Shown in pieces: positions 44,686-54,370 of a stretch of DNA of 64,000 bases. Both the position numbers and the translations under genes were made by a program. The number at the start of each line of letters is the position of its first letter. Position 1 is the first letter of the stretch. The notes beneath the pieces are model-generated. The model was not told the DNA's origin, did no database searches, and saw nothing but the letters and a program-made list of their open reading frames with translations. Source of the DNA: Halobellus rarus (GTDB lineage Archaea; Halobacteriota; Halobacteria; Halobacteriales; Haloferacaceae); contig NZ_JANHDI010000013.1 of the NCBI RefSeq assembly GCF_024494595.1, positions 1 through 64,000 on the forward strand. The letters run 5' to 3'.

Positions 44686-46319
44686 TGGCCGGCGCGACGC
44701 GATCGACGCTCGCCAATCAAGAGACCTCCGGGACCGACCTCGCGGCCGCGGCGGCGATCGGCCTCTCGACGATCCTGTTCGTCCTGTCGGTCGCCTCGCT
44801 GGCGGAACAGCTGTCGATCACCGGCTCGATCTCCGGCGTACCGACGGTGACGCTGCTCGGCGGGCTCCTCGTGCTCCTCGGGGGGACCGTCGCGTCCTTC
44901 GGCGTGAGCTCCCGGCTCGGATACGTCGAGACGAACGCGGACCACAGCGCCGGCCTGATCGCGGCCGTCGCCGCCGGGATCCCCTGGTTCCTTATCGGCG
45001 GTGGATTCGCCTCGGAGACGCTCGGACTCGGTGCCGTCGCCGGCCTCGCCGTCGGCGTCCTGATCGGCGGTACCGCCTTCGCGGCGACGGCATTCCCGCG
45101 CGAGGACGTCGGCTCGACCGTCCCGATCGGCGCACTGTCGATCGTCACCGGCCTCGTGTTCCTGACGAGCGTCCTGGGCCCCGAGTGGGTGTGGGATCTC
45201 GGGTGGGAGCAGACCGCGTCGCTGACCGCCGAGTTCGTCATCCCGGTTCTGACGCTCCTGAACGCGATGTACGCGGGCTGGGCGGCGGCGAAGGCGTACG
45301 GGGGATTCGGCGCTCGCGGCCGGCACGTGGGAGCGTACGTGCTCGTCTACCTGAACGCGCTCTCGATCGTGGCCTTCCTGTTCGTCCTCGTCGCGTTCAC
45401 GGTCGTGCGGGGCATCCCGGGACTCCTCACCGGCGCCGAGTTCGGTTGGGGTGTCGGTCCGGGGACGACGGTCGGAGTGGGCGGGTTCGGCTTCACGCTC
45501 TCGTTGCCGTTCTCCGTGCCGTTCGTGATGAACGGGGTCGCGTTGATGAACGACTTCCAGGGCGTCCTGCCCGCCATCGTCGGGACGATCTGGCTGGTCG
45601 TCGGCGCGGTCCTGTTCGCGGTGCCACTGGGCATCGGGGCAGCGATCTTCCTGACGGAGTACGCCGAACAGGGGCCGTTCACGCAGGTCGTCGAGATCGC
45701 GACCAACGGCCTCTGGAGCACCCCGAGCATCGTCTTCGGCCTCTTCGGCTTCGCGTTCCTGATTCCCCGGTTCGGCAACAGCAAGTCGCTGCTCGCGGGG
45801 ATGCTGACGCTCGGCTTTATGCTCTTGCCCCTGGTCCTCATCACGAGTCGCGAAGCGATGATCTCGGTCCCGGACGAGTACCGCGACGCAAGCGCGGCCC
45901 TCGGCGTCTCGAAGTGGCAGACGATCCAGAGCGTCGTGTTGCCGGCGGCGCTTCCCGGCGTGGTGACCGGAGTGATCCTCGGCGTCGGGCGGATCGCGGG
46001 CGAGACGGCACCCATCCTGCTGACGATGGCGGGCGGGACCTTCGTCCCCGGGAGCCAGACCGCCGACGTGATCGGTGGCTTCGAGTTCATCGCCTCGCCG
46101 CCGTTCGTGACGAACCCCGAACTGCTCCAGGCGACGTCGGCGCTCCCGTACCAGCTATTCGCGCTCATCACCGCGGGAGTCGGGCTCGGTGAAAACGTCG
46201 CGAACCCGGAGGAATTCCGGTGGGCGACGGCGCTGATCCTGCTCGTCGTGGTGCTATCGTTCTACGCGGTGGGAATCGCGACGCGGTACTACTTCCGGAG
46301 GAAACTAAGCTATGAGTGA
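44685..46319 (+). CDS. pstA: Phosphate ABC transporter permease PstA with N-terminal extension
   Basis: This 544-residue protein has a normal PstA permease in its C-terminal 260-300 residues: [75 protein letters not shown] loop [24 protein letters not shown]. The first roughly 250 residues add about seven hydrophobic segments not found in bacterial PstA (about 300 residues). I infer a lineage-specific membrane domain. It overlaps pstB by 8 bp. Confidence 0.95.
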   Translation: MAGATRSTLANQETSGTDLAAAAAIGLSTILFVLSVASLAEQLSITGSISGVPTVTLLGGLLVLLGGTVASFGVSSRLGYVETNADHSAGLIAAVAAGIPWFLIGGGFASETLGLGAVAGLAVGVLIGGTAFAATAFPREDVGSTVPIGALSIVTGLVFLTSVLGPEWVWDLGWEQTASLTAEFVIPVLTLLNAMYAGWAAAKAYGGFGARGRHVGAYVLVYLNALSIVAFLFVLVAFTVVRGIPGLLTGAEFGWGVGPGTTVGVGGFGFTLSLPFSVPFVMNGVALMNDFQGVLPAIVGTIWLVVGAVLFAVPLGIGAAIFLTEYAEQGPFTQVVEIATNGLWSTPSIVFGLFGFAFLIPRFGNSKSLLAGMLTLGFMLLPLVLITSREAMISVPDEYRDASAALGVSKWQTIQSVVLPAALPGVVTGVILGVGRIAGETAPILLTMAGGTFVPGSQTADVIGGFEFIASPPFVTNPELLQATSALPYQLFALITAGVGLGENVANPEEFRWATALILLVVVLSFYAVGIATRYYFRRKLSYE

Positions 46320-47235
46320 AATCGAACCAACAGAGCAGACCCAGACGAAGACAGACGCGGGCTCGGCCCAGCCGCTCCAGACGACGAGCGGCGAATCGGA
46401 GGAACAGCTACACGAGGAGTGGATCGACTACCGCTTCGACGGCGAGACGAAGCTCGCGGTCGAGACGCTCGACGTTCACTACGGCGACGATCACGCCCTC
46501 AAGGACGTTTCGATGGAGATCCCCGAAAAGAGCGTGACGGCTCTCATCGGTCCGTCCGGGTGCGGGAAGTCGACGTATCTCCGGTGTCTCAATCGGATGA
46601 ACGACCGCATCAAGTCGGCTCGTGTCGACGGATCGGTCCAGCTCGACGGCGAGGAAATCTATCAAGACGGCGTCGACCTCGTCGAACTCCGCAAGCGTGT
46701 CGGGATGGTGTTTCAGTCCCCGAACCCGTTCCCGAAGTCGATCCGGGAGAACATCTCCTACGGCCCGCGGAAACACGGCGACATCGACACGAGCCTGCTC
46801 GCACGGCTGTCCGGTCGAAGCGACGAAGAGGCTGAGGAGCGGCTCGTCAAGCGTTCACTCAAGCAGGCAGCGCTCTGGGATGAAGTCAACGAACGTCTCG
46901 ACGACAACGCGCTCGGCCTCTCGGGCGGCCAGCAACAGCGGCTCTGCATCGCGAGGGCGCTGGCGACGGATCCCGAGGTCCTGCTGATGGACGAACCCGC
47001 CTCCGCGCTTGACCCGATTGCCACCTCGAAGATCGAGGAGCTCATCCACGAGCTCTCCAGAGAGTACACGGTCGTCATCGTCACCCACAATATGCAACAG
47101 GCCGAGCGAATCTCCGATCAGACGGCGGTCTTCCTGACCGGCGGGAAGCTGGTCGAGTACGGTGACACCGACCAGATCTTCGAGAGTCCGCGGAGTCAGC
47201 GCGTCGAGGACTACATCAACGGGAAGTTCGGCTGA
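46312..47235 (+). CDS. pstB: Phosphate ABC transporter ATP-binding protein PstB
   Basis: This 307-residue ATPase has Walker A GPSGCGKS at 80-87, the Q-loop in [14 protein letters not shown], the ABC signature LSGGQQQRL, Walker [12 protein letters not shown] and the switch His in [15 protein letters not shown]. The first roughly 45 residues are a polar, Gln/Glu-rich extension. It drives phosphate uptake with PstC and PstA. The GTG/ATG choice is clear: the ATG at 46312 overlaps the end of pstA. Confidence 0.97.
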   Translation: MSEIEPTEQTQTKTDAGSAQPLQTTSGESEEQLHEEWIDYRFDGETKLAVETLDVHYGDDHALKDVSMEIPEKSVTALIGPSGCGKSTYLRCLNRMNDRIKSARVDGSVQLDGEEIYQDGVDLVELRKRVGMVFQSPNPFPKSIRENISYGPRKHGDIDTSLLARLSGRSDEEAEERLVKRSLKQAALWDEVNERLDDNALGLSGGQQQRLCIARALATDPEVLLMDEPASALDPIATSKIEELIHELSREYTVVIVTHNMQQAERISDQTAVFLTGGKLVEYGDTDQIFESPRSQRVEDYINGKFG

Positions 47236-47314
47236 TCGGGGTTCGACGGGGCCCCTTTCGGGGTCCGACGTCGGAGTCCACCGAAACACTAGCGGGAGAG
47301 AGCGGAGCCAACGG

Positions 47315-48385
47315 ATGGAGACACGCAAGATACAACAGGTCAGCAAGGGTACGTTCACGGTTTCGATCCCGCGCGATTGGGCCCGGGAGACCGGGCTCTC
47401 CGCGGGCGACGTCGTGCACGTTCACACGTCTCTCGACGGCACACTGACGATCCAGCCCGCCGCCGATCAAACGGCGAACATCGATCTCGCGATCGACGAC
47501 GAATCACCCGAACAGCTGACTCACCTGCTCCGGACCGCGTACGTCCTCGGGGTGCTCCGAATCCGCTTCTCCTCGGAGGAGGGGTTCAATGACCGTCAGC
47601 GGACGGCGCTTCGATCCACCGTCCGGACGCTCTCGGGGATAGCGATCGGTGAGGAATCGGAGACGCTGATCACCGCCGGAAACGTCATCGACTCCGAGCA
47701 GGTGTCGGTTCGGCAGTCGGTTCGCCACCTCCAGTTCGTCGCGCTGTCGCGGCATCGCGAAGCGACGGGGGCGCTGCTCGATGCCGACCGCACGCAGGCG
47801 GCTCCCCCGGACGACGCCCGTAGTGATCGACTGGCGATGTTAGTCAAGCGGTATCTTGTCAGGAGCCTCTCGCGTCTGGACGCGGTCGACAAACTCGGAG
47901 AGAACCGGGTGGAGCTCTTCAGTCTGTTCGAGGTGGCGGACGAACTGGCCCGCATCGCGTCGTGTGCGGATAGGATGGCGGCCGTCGCTCTCGAACTCGA
48001 CGAGTCGCTCTGCGACCTGTACGACGACGAGGTCGCCGCCGAGATCGAGGCCGCCGCGATCGACGCGCGCGACGTCGCCGAGACCGCCACTGAATCGGTC
48101 TTCGACCCCGATCCCGACGAGATCTGGTCCGTGCTACAGACGTGCGACGCCGTCTGTGAGACCCTCGACGAAGTCGAGCGGCGGGTGTTCAATTCGTCGG
48201 ACGGGAACTACCGGACCAGTCGCGTTCTCTCGGCCGTTCGGCGAACGGCCGAGAGCGCGGCGTCGATCGCTTCCATCGGGCTCCGACGCGCCGTGCAAAG
48301 CGGCCGGTTCGAAGGGGATCGGACCGCCGAGGCAGAGAGTGGTGACACGACCGGCTCCGCGGTCACCACGGACGCGGACGGGTGA
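47315..48385 (+). CDS. phoU: PhoU family regulator with N-terminal AbrB-like domain
   Basis: This 356-residue protein starts METRKIQQVSKGTFTVSIPRDWARETGLSAGDVVHVH, a SpoVT/AbrB-type swapped-hairpin DNA-binding domain (1-50). A beta/alpha linker region follows, and then two PhoU-like helical repeats (about 190-330). PhoU proteins repress phosphate uptake through Pst; the AbrB domain, common in archaeal PhoU proteins, suggests direct DNA binding. It follows pstB by 79 bp. The ATG at 47315 begins the conserved domain. Confidence 0.93.
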   Translation: METRKIQQVSKGTFTVSIPRDWARETGLSAGDVVHVHTSLDGTLTIQPAADQTANIDLAIDDESPEQLTHLLRTAYVLGVLRIRFSSEEGFNDRQRTALRSTVRTLSGIAIGEESETLITAGNVIDSEQVSVRQSVRHLQFVALSRHREATGALLDADRTQAAPPDDARSDRLAMLVKRYLVRSLSRLDAVDKLGENRVELFSLFEVADELARIASCADRMAAVALELDESLCDLYDDEVAAEIEAAAIDARDVAETATESVFDPDPDEIWSVLQTCDAVCETLDEVERRVFNSSDGNYRTSRVLSAVRRTAESAASIASIGLRRAVQSGRFEGDRTAEAESGDTTGSAVTTDADG

Positions 48386-48605
48386 CGCTCTCCCTCGGCG
48401 TCGCGATCGCGTCTGTCTCGTGGGGCGTCCGCCGATCCGTCACCGTCGCAGTCCTCCGAAGGCCCGTCCCACCACGTGTCGGACGGATCGATCGGATCGT
48501 CCCGGAGCGCTATATATCGATCAGTTCGGCTATCCGACGCACGGAGAGATATACCCCGCTCTTAGCAGCGACTTTGTATCCGACGACGAATCACGTAACC
48601 GAGCG

Positions 48606-48866
48606 ATGAGCAGTTCACCCCGCGCTCCCGACGATGACGACGCCCGCCGATCGAGACGGTCGCCGACCCGGCCGACGGACCCTCCGGCGACCTCGGAGTC
48701 AGAGTCTCGTCGGATCGGTCCCGAACTCCGGCTGTCGATCGCCGAACGCGACGACGGCGCGGACCGCGGCACCGTCCACCCGACGGGGGCGACCGGAATG
48801 GAGCGAATGGAGACGTGGCTCTCGGTCGACCTCTCGGCCGTCGTCGACCTATACGCCTGGCGCTGA
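48606..48866 (+). CDS. Small conserved haloarchaeal protein
   Basis: This is an 86-residue protein with a disordered Asp/Arg/Pro/Ser-rich first half (about 1-45) and a short conserved-looking end: LRLSIAERDDGADRGTVHPT, then GMERMETWLSVDLSAVVDLYAWR. The final RMETWLxVD motif is one I have seen in small haloarchaeal proteins, but no function is known. It lies between phoU and the K+ channel gene, with a CTATATATCG-type AT run about 100 bp upstream as likely promoter. Confidence 0.6.
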   Translation: MSSSPRAPDDDDARRSRRSPTRPTDPPATSESESRRIGPELRLSIAERDDGADRGTVHPTGATGMERMETWLSVDLSAVVDLYAWR

Positions 48867-48959
48867 CGCGGCGGGTCGTTGTCGGGGACGACCGATCCGG
48901 AGCGCCCGGGCGCTCTCCCAGTGCGAGATTCTTAAGTCGATGACGCGGGAGGGGAGGGT

Positions 48960-50192
48960 ATGGCGCTCTCACGGGACTGGGTCGGGGCGCGAGCGTCCGT
49001 CGCGCTGACGCTTCTGGTCGGCCTGCTGTCGGTGGTCACCGGCATCGCCAACATCGGCGTCGGCGGCGGTGCGGACTTCCACCTCCTGGGCGTCCTCGTT
49101 CCGGGTGTCGTCCGGCAGGCGACGGCGTTCACCGGAACGCTCACGGGGTTCGTCCTGCTCTTGAGCGCGTTCGGCCTCCAGCGACGCCTGCGCGCGGCGT
49201 GGTACGCGACCGTCCTCCTGTTTCCGATCACCGCCGCACAGGGAGTGCTGCAGTCCTCGCAGCTGTCGCTTCCCCTCGTCGCGCTCTCGGTGCTGGCTCT
49301 TGTGATCGTCGGGGTGAACGTCCGCGCGTTCGACCGGGAGCTGTCGCTGACGACCAGTCAGATCGCGTCGCTGGCGGCCCTGGGGGGCGCGCAGGCGTAC
49401 GGGACCGCGGGCGCGTTCGCGCTGCGAGAGGAGTTCAGAGACGTCGACACGATCCTCGACGCGTTCTACTTCTCGCTCGTGACGGGGAGTACGGTCGGCT
49501 ACGGCGACATCACCCCGAACACGGCGGTCGGCAAACTGTTCGCGCTGTCGGTGCTTCTCGTGACCGTCTCCTCGTTCGCCGTCGTGCTCGGGGTCGTGTT
49601 CACGCCGCTCATCGAAGCGCGGTTTTCGAAGGCACTCGGACGTATGACAGAAGAACAACTCGACGTACTCGACAACCACGTCCTCGTGCTCGGATTCGGG
49701 GACCTGACGGAACCGATTCTCGAAGAACTCTCGACGCAGGCGGACGTGCTGGTCGTGACCGACGACGAGGAGCGCGCCAGGCGGCTCTCGGAGCGCGGGT
49801 ACACGGTCCTCACCGACGACCCGAGCGACGAGGAGGCCCAGCACCGCGGCAAGGTCGGAGCCGCCCGGGCCGTCGTCGCCGCGACCAACAACGACGCGGA
49901 GGACGCGCTGACGATCCTGACCGCCCGGCAGCTCAATCCCGGGGTGACCATCGTCGCCGCCGCGACTCAACGAGAGAACATCAACAAACTGAAACGAGCC
50001 GGCGCGGACACGGTCATCAGCCCCGCGACGCTCGGCGCGCACTTCCTCGCGGAGTCCGCGCTGGGACGGAAAGGGGCGGAAACCCTCGAAGAACACCTGC
50101 TCGGCGACGACGGCGGCGGCGACATCGAGGCCGCCGCCGAGATCGTCGAAGAGGTCGATAGCGACGGCGCGACGGACGAACCGAGGGAATAA
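48960..50192 (+). CDS. Ion-channel (K+) protein with TrkA-N (RCK) domain
   Basis: This 410-residue protein has four or five helices in the first 140 residues. A two-helix pore module follows, with selectivity filter TVGYGD near residue 180. The RCK domain (about 240-370) has NHVLVLGFGDLTEPILEEL, VLVVTDDEERARRL and AARAVVAATNNDAEDALTIL. The GFGDLT loop lacks the final Gly of the NAD-binding GxGxxG. The tail is acidic. The gene end is followed by three extra copies of its own last 31 bp. Confidence 0.93.
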   Translation: MALSRDWVGARASVALTLLVGLLSVVTGIANIGVGGGADFHLLGVLVPGVVRQATAFTGTLTGFVLLLSAFGLQRRLRAAWYATVLLFPITAAQGVLQSSQLSLPLVALSVLALVIVGVNVRAFDRELSLTTSQIASLAALGGAQAYGTAGAFALREEFRDVDTILDAFYFSLVTGSTVGYGDITPNTAVGKLFALSVLLVTVSSFAVVLGVVFTPLIEARFSKALGRMTEEQLDVLDNHVLVLGFGDLTEPILEELSTQADVLVVTDDEERARRLSERGYTVLTDDPSDEEAQHRGKVGAARAVVAATNNDAEDALTILTARQLNPGVTIVAAATQRENINKLKRAGADTVISPATLGAHFLAESALGRKGAETLEEHLLGDDGGGDIEAAAEIVEEVDSDGATDEPRE

Positions 50193-50285
50193 CGACGACG
50201 CGACGGACGAACCGAGGGCATAACGACGACGCGACGGACGAACCGAGGGCATAACGACGACGCGACGGACGAACCGAGGGCATAA
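50162..50285 (+). repeat. 31-bp tandem repeat copying the end of the channel gene
   Basis: Three identical 31-bp units (50193-50223, 50224-50254, 50255-50285) follow the stop codon. The gene's own last 31 bases (50162-50192) are a slightly diverged first copy. Each unit carries the in-frame end ...ATDEPR- and a TAA. The array separates the channel from the convergent HPP gene and probably arose by slippage or unequal exchange from the gene end. Confidence 0.93.
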
Positions 50286-50293
50286 CGACTCCG

Positions 50294-51820
50294 CTACGGC
50301 GCTCCGCGGTCGAACACGGCGACGTCGCAGTCGAGGCCCTGCAGCCGCTGGAACATCGGCGGCGAGACGAAGCGCGACGCGGGCGAGCGTTCCCCGCTGG
50401 ATCCGAGCACGAGCAGGTCGTAGTGCTCGGCGTTCGCGGCGATGAAGTCGTCGACAGACGACCGCGCGACCCGCGTCTCGACGTTCCCCTCGACCGTCTC
50501 GACGAGGTGGTTCAGCCGGGTTTCCGCCCGGCGCCGCTCGACCTCGCTGCCGACGCAGGTCGTCGCGCTCACCACCCCGCGGCCGTGGGTGAGTCGGGTC
50601 GCGAAGTCGATCATCGCGTGGGCCGTGTCGCCGGGTCGGGCCACGAGGACCAGCACGCGCGGCCAGCGACGCCGGGCTGCCGACGACCGAAAGGCCACCG
50701 CGTCGAGGTCGCCGTCGAATACCCCGCGGACGAACGGCGAGAGCGCGCCGCGGTCGGCCTCGTAGGGCGTCACGATCAGGTCGCAGTTGGCGTTTCGCGC
50801 CGCCTGCAGCGTCGCCGAGACGGGGTCGCCGGCGACCACGACGACCTCGCAGGGGACGCCGATCCGCGTCCGGACCGTCCCGGCGATCCGTTCGAGCCGC
50901 TCGACCCGTTCGGCCGTCGAGGGGGCCAGCGCGTCGCCTCCGATACCGCTTGCGGCAGTCGCCGCGTCGTCTCCCTCAGCAGCCTCGACCGCGGTCGTCG
51001 CGTCGTCGGTTTCGGGAGCGCCGGTCGCGGTCGCCTCGGCATCGGTCGCATCGGTCTGTCCGCTCTCCTGGGCCGTCGCTTCGTCGACGACGTCACAGAG
51101 GACGACCTTCCCGGCTTCGTGGGCGGCCGCGAGGCGGGCCCCGAACAGGGCGGTCCGCTCGCCGGTCTCGCCCCGCACCGGTACCAGAACGTGGTCGTCG
51201 CCCCGCACCGTCTCGTAGAGGTATTTCGCGCGCTGCTCGTAGAACTGCTCGCGCCAGAGGACGAACGCGCCGGCGACGAGCGAGGACGCCAGCACGATGC
51301 TGACGAGGTACGTCTCCGGGTCGACGTCGCCGGTCACCAGCGCCAGGAGCGCCGTGGCGAACGCCGAGGGCGCCTCGATGTCGGCCGCCCAGGTGACCAG
51401 CCCGGTGAGGAAGACCGCGAGCGCGGCGCTCTCGGGGTGGACGACGCCGGCGTCGACGCCCCCGTACGCCCAGACGGTCGCGGTGTATGCGACGAGCCCG
51501 CACAGTGCGCCGGCGCTGAGACTCGCGACGAATCGGACCGGGTTCGCGTACTCCCCCTCCGGGTCCGCAACGAGCGTGTAGGTCCCCGAGGCCAGCGGCG
51601 GGAAGAGCAGGAACGACAGCGTCTGCACCTGATTCGAGAGATAGGTGACGAAGCCGATGACGACGGGGACGAAGAGGACGATCGAGAGGTGCAGCAGGTT
51701 GCTCGTGTCCTGGACCCAGCGGCGGAACTCCCCGAACTCCCGCCGCTCGATCCGCCGGATGCGACTCCGCGCGGCGACGAGGCGATCGAGGGCCGCGTCG
51801 AGGAGTCGCCGCCCGCGCAT
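50294..51820 (-). CDS. HPP-family membrane protein fused to UspA-like domain
   Basis: This 508-residue protein has an N-terminal HPP-type membrane domain of five or six helices (about 50-200, including LSFLLFPPLASGTYTLVADPEGEYANPVRFVASLSAGALCG). The HPP family includes chloroplast and bacterial nitrite/anion transporters. The second half (about 215-508) has a duplicated universal-stress-protein pattern: DDHVLVPVRGETGERTALFGARLA, then LVLGSSGERSPASRFVS near the C-terminus. An Ala/Thr/Asp-rich linker (250-300) is disordered. Its start is 1 bp after the stop of the nucleoside phosphorylase gene. Confidence 0.87.
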   Translation of the reverse strand: MRGRRLLDAALDRLVAARSRIRRIERREFGEFRRWVQDTSNLLHLSIVLFVPVVIGFVTYLSNQVQTLSFLLFPPLASGTYTLVADPEGEYANPVRFVASLSAGALCGLVAYTATVWAYGGVDAGVVHPESAALAVFLTGLVTWAADIEAPSAFATALLALVTGDVDPETYLVSIVLASSLVAGAFVLWREQFYEQRAKYLYETVRGDDHVLVPVRGETGERTALFGARLAAAHEAGKVVLCDVVDEATAQESGQTDATDAEATATGAPETDDATTAVEAAEGDDAATAASGIGGDALAPSTAERVERLERIAGTVRTRIGVPCEVVVVAGDPVSATLQAARNANCDLIVTPYEADRGALSPFVRGVFDGDLDAVAFRSSAARRRWPRVLVLVARPGDTAHAMIDFATRLTHGRGVVSATTCVGSEVERRRAETRLNHLVETVEGNVETRVARSSVDDFIAANAEHYDLLVLGSSGERSPASRFVSPPMFQRLQGLDCDVAVFDRGAP

Positions 51821-51821
51821 C

Positions 51822-52550
51822 CTACGCTAGGTCGACGACGGCGTCGAGCGTCAGCGCGATCGCGCGCTCGACGTTGTTCTTCGCCTTCTCGGGGAGTTCC
51901 GAATCGGAGTCGGCCCCCTTCTGCGTCCCCTCGACGAGGTTGCCGTCGACGGTGCAGATCGCGCCCGCCGCGAGGCCCTTCCGCCGCGCGAGCGAGAAGA
52001 CCGCCGCGGCCTCCATCTCGATCGCCAGCAGGTTCGCCGCCTCCCACTCCTCGACGTAGGCGTCGCTCTCGTTGTAGAACGCGTCGTCGGAGACGATCGG
52101 CCCGACGTGGACGTCCTCCCCCCGCTCCTCCGCCGAGTCGACGAGCGCCGACAGCACGTCGTAGTCGGGGACGGCCGGGATCACGGCGTCCTCGTAGCGC
52201 TTCGAGGTGCCCTCCTCCTTCGCCGCGCCGGTCGCGACGACCATGTCGCCGATCTCGATGCCGCGCTGGAGCGCGCCCGTCGTCCCGACGCGGATCGCGG
52301 TCTCGACGCCGACGCGGGAGAGTTCCTCGACGGCGATGGCGGCGGAGGGACAGCCGATTCCGGTCGAGCAGACCGTCAGCGGCACGCCCCCGTAGGTCGC
52401 GTTCACGACCTTGTACTCGCGGTTCTCCGCGACCGTTTCGGGGTCGTCACACTGCGCGGCGATGCGGTCGACGCGCCCGGGGTCGCCCGGGATGAGCGCG
52501 GTGTCGTGGACGTCGCCCGGTTCGACGAGCAGATGCGGCTGTTTGGCCAT
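51822..52550 (-). CDS. Nucleoside phosphorylase (uridine phosphorylase-like)
   Basis: This 242-residue PNP/UDP-family enzyme opens with GDVHDTALIPGDPGRVDRIAAQ (phosphate-binding Gly-Asp-Pro-Gly) and ICSTGIG-like VCSTGIGCPSAAIAVEELSRVG. RVGTTGALQ, EMEAAAVFSLA (ribose-binding Glu-Met-Glu) and AICTVDGNLVEG follow. It splits nucleosides with phosphate; the family pattern favours uridine. It is first in a two-gene operon with the HPP/UspA protein. Confidence 0.93.
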   Translation of the reverse strand: MAKQPHLLVEPGDVHDTALIPGDPGRVDRIAAQCDDPETVAENREYKVVNATYGGVPLTVCSTGIGCPSAAIAVEELSRVGVETAIRVGTTGALQRGIEIGDMVVATGAAKEEGTSKRYEDAVIPAVPDYDVLSALVDSAEERGEDVHVGPIVSDDAFYNESDAYVEEWEAANLLAIEMEAAAVFSLARRKGLAAGAICTVDGNLVEGTQKGADSDSELPEKAKNNVERAIALTLDAVVDLA

Positions 52551-52700
52551 ACCGCCATCTCACGCGAGGCGGTGAAAAACGACGCGGTCAGTGCCGCGTC
52601 GAAACGGACTGGACCGCCTGTACCGGTCTCGAAGGGGAGTGAACGACGCCGCCGTCGATTGCGGCTTGACGCCCGGTGTGAGACGACCGGCGTCCAGTTG

Positions 52701-53300
52701 CTACAGAACGCTCGTGAGGACCGGAACGGTCACGCCGATTGCGACGCCGAAGACGACCGCGGATCGGAGCCACTGCCCGCGAACCGCCGTCGCCCGTTCC
52801 TCGTAGATGCCCCGGCCCGCGCGAGGGAGCACCACGTGGGCGAAGAACCCGTAGACGAACGCCGCGACCGCGGCGGCCGCGACGACGTGCGGAATCGCCT
52901 CGACGCCGCCGACGACGGCACCGGCGGGGAGGACCGCGGCCGACAGCAGAAACACGACTGCGTACAGTCCACCCGCGATGGCGCCCGTGGCGTGGTGGAC
53001 GACGACCGCCTCGCGGAAGGGGACCTCCCCCGGCGGCGTGCGTCGGAGGAGCGCGGCGGCGACGTACGCCGGCGCGAACCCGTCTTCCTGCTTCGACATC
53101 GGGAAGTCCATCACCACCGCACCGAGAAGCCCGCAAGCGACGCAGACGAGGACGAACCGACCGACGTCGCCGCCACTCCCACCGAGACCAGCCAGGGCCG
53201 GGGCTACGGTGGCGAGCACAGATAACGACGTCTCGGCGAGGAGATCTGTGGCGGCGGACGCAGAGAGCACGAGTACGCACACGTCACCGCCGAAGGTCAA
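52701..53300 (-). CDS. Membrane protein of unknown function
   Basis: This is a 199-residue protein with about five membrane segments. The region MDFPMSKQEDGFAPAYVAAALLRRTPPGEVPFREAVVVHHATGAIAGGLYAVVFLL looks conserved and carries paired histidines at a helix start. The end is PRAGRGIYEERATAVRGQWLRSAVVFGVAIG. I do not recognise the family. It is isolated on the minus strand. The exact start is uncertain because the N-terminus is itself hydrophobic. Confidence 0.65.
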   Translation of the reverse strand: MTFGGDVCVLVLSASAATDLLAETSLSVLATVAPALAGLGGSGGDVGRFVLVCVACGLLGAVVMDFPMSKQEDGFAPAYVAAALLRRTPPGEVPFREAVVVHHATGAIAGGLYAVVFLLSAAVLPAGAVVGGVEAIPHVVAAAAVAAFVYGFFAHVVLPRAGRGIYEERATAVRGQWLRSAVVFGVAIGVTVPVLTSVL

Positions 53301-53339
53301 AAACGCTCCTGATACGCGACCGGCCGCTTCGCCCGCCGG

Positions 53340-53395
53340 GGGGACGTACGCGTCTCATTCTCGGAGGGGCGCGCCGGATCTAATTCTCAGGGGGA
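53340..53395. repeat. Degenerate duplication in the gap before the sugar kinase
   Basis: A block CTCATTCTCGGAGGGG is echoed as CTAATTCTCAGGGGG about 27 bp on, each followed by (G/A)CGCGCC- or ACACGCC-like bases. The gap has no supportable frame. It is one of several gene-end duplications in the window. Confidence 0.4.
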
Positions 53396-53423
53396 CACGC
53401 CACGTCGAGGGACGCGCGATTTC

Positions 53424-54287
53424 TCACTCGCCGAGGAACGCCCGGACGTCCTCCCAGGTGAGGGACGTCCGCGCGCCGGGGGCTTTCGACGCCAGCGCCC
53501 CGCAGGCGTTCGCGACTGCAAGGGCGCGGTCGTCGCCCGCGCCGCCGACGTTCGCGGCGATGAACCCCGCGGCGAACGCGTCGCCGGCGCCGGTCGTGTC
53601 GACCACCTCGATCGGATAGCCGGGGTGAGCGGTGCGGCCGTCGCCCCGTCGGATCTCGGCCCCGTCGGGACCGTGTTTGAGGACGAGCGTCTGCGCTTCG
53701 AGGTCGAACGCGTCGAGGGCCAGCGCGGCCTCCCGGTCGTTCAAGAAGAGGTAATCGACGGACGTGATCGCGGGGCCGTACCCCCGCTGATCGATCCGTC
53801 GCCCGGGATCGAAACTCACCGGGACGTCGCGTTCGCGGGCGCGCTCGGCGAGGCGGATCGCCGTCTCGGGAGCCTGACTCGTCATGTGGAGGTGGTCCGC
53901 GGCGGCCAACGCCGACTCGGGGAGGTCGTCGGCCGCGAACGACTCGTTGGCCCCCGAACAGCCGAGGACCATCACTTCGCCGGAGGGTTCGACGATGATG
54001 TACTTCGTGGTGGTCTCGGCCTCGGAGTCGGTGACCACTTGGTCGACGTCGACGCCGGCGCCGGCGAGTTCCTCGCGCGCGGCCCGCCCGTGTTCGTCGT
54101 CGCCGACGCTACCGAACAGTACCGGACCGACGTCGAGGTCTGCGAGTCCGGTGGCCACGTTCGCGGCGCTGCCGCCCCCGCCGGAGCGTCGAGAGTCGAC
54201 CGCGACCTCGCCGTCCGGATCCGGCAGCGCCTCGACGCGGAGGGTCACGTCCCAGTTCACGTGGCCGGCACAGATGACGCGGGGCAT
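53424..54287 (-). CDS. PfkB-family sugar/nucleoside kinase
   Basis: This is a 287-residue ribokinase-type kinase. Seen are the N-terminal PfkB pattern GGGGSAANVATGLADLD, YLFLNDREAALAL, and the catalytic anion hole DTTGAGDAFAAGFIAAN with the base Asp. The ATG at 54287 (MPRVICAGHVNWD) is the family start, although the frame is open 29 codons further and would overlap the regulator gene. The substrate is not determinable (ribose, KDG or nucleoside). It lies 84 bp after the regulator gene on the same strand and may share its transcript. Confidence 0.92.
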   Translation of the reverse strand: MPRVICAGHVNWDVTLRVEALPDPDGEVAVDSRRSGGGGSAANVATGLADLDVGPVLFGSVGDDEHGRAAREELAGAGVDVDQVVTDSEAETTTKYIIVEPSGEVMVLGCSGANESFAADDLPESALAAADHLHMTSQAPETAIRLAERARERDVPVSFDPGRRIDQRGYGPAITSVDYLFLNDREAALALDAFDLEAQTLVLKHGPDGAEIRRGDGRTAHPGYPIEVVDTTGAGDAFAAGFIAANVGGAGDDRALAVANACGALASKAPGARTSLTWEDVRAFLGE

Positions 54288-54370
54288 GTCTCCGAGGGGA
54301 AGCGGGCTAGCGACAAAAACGCTCGGACGAACCGAAGGCAGCGTTGCGCGGTCGGCGGCGTCGATCGGTA

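Noticed and set aside
50193-50285. CRISPR array
   Set aside because: The three 31-bp units abut with no spacers and copy the end of the channel gene; no cas genes are present.
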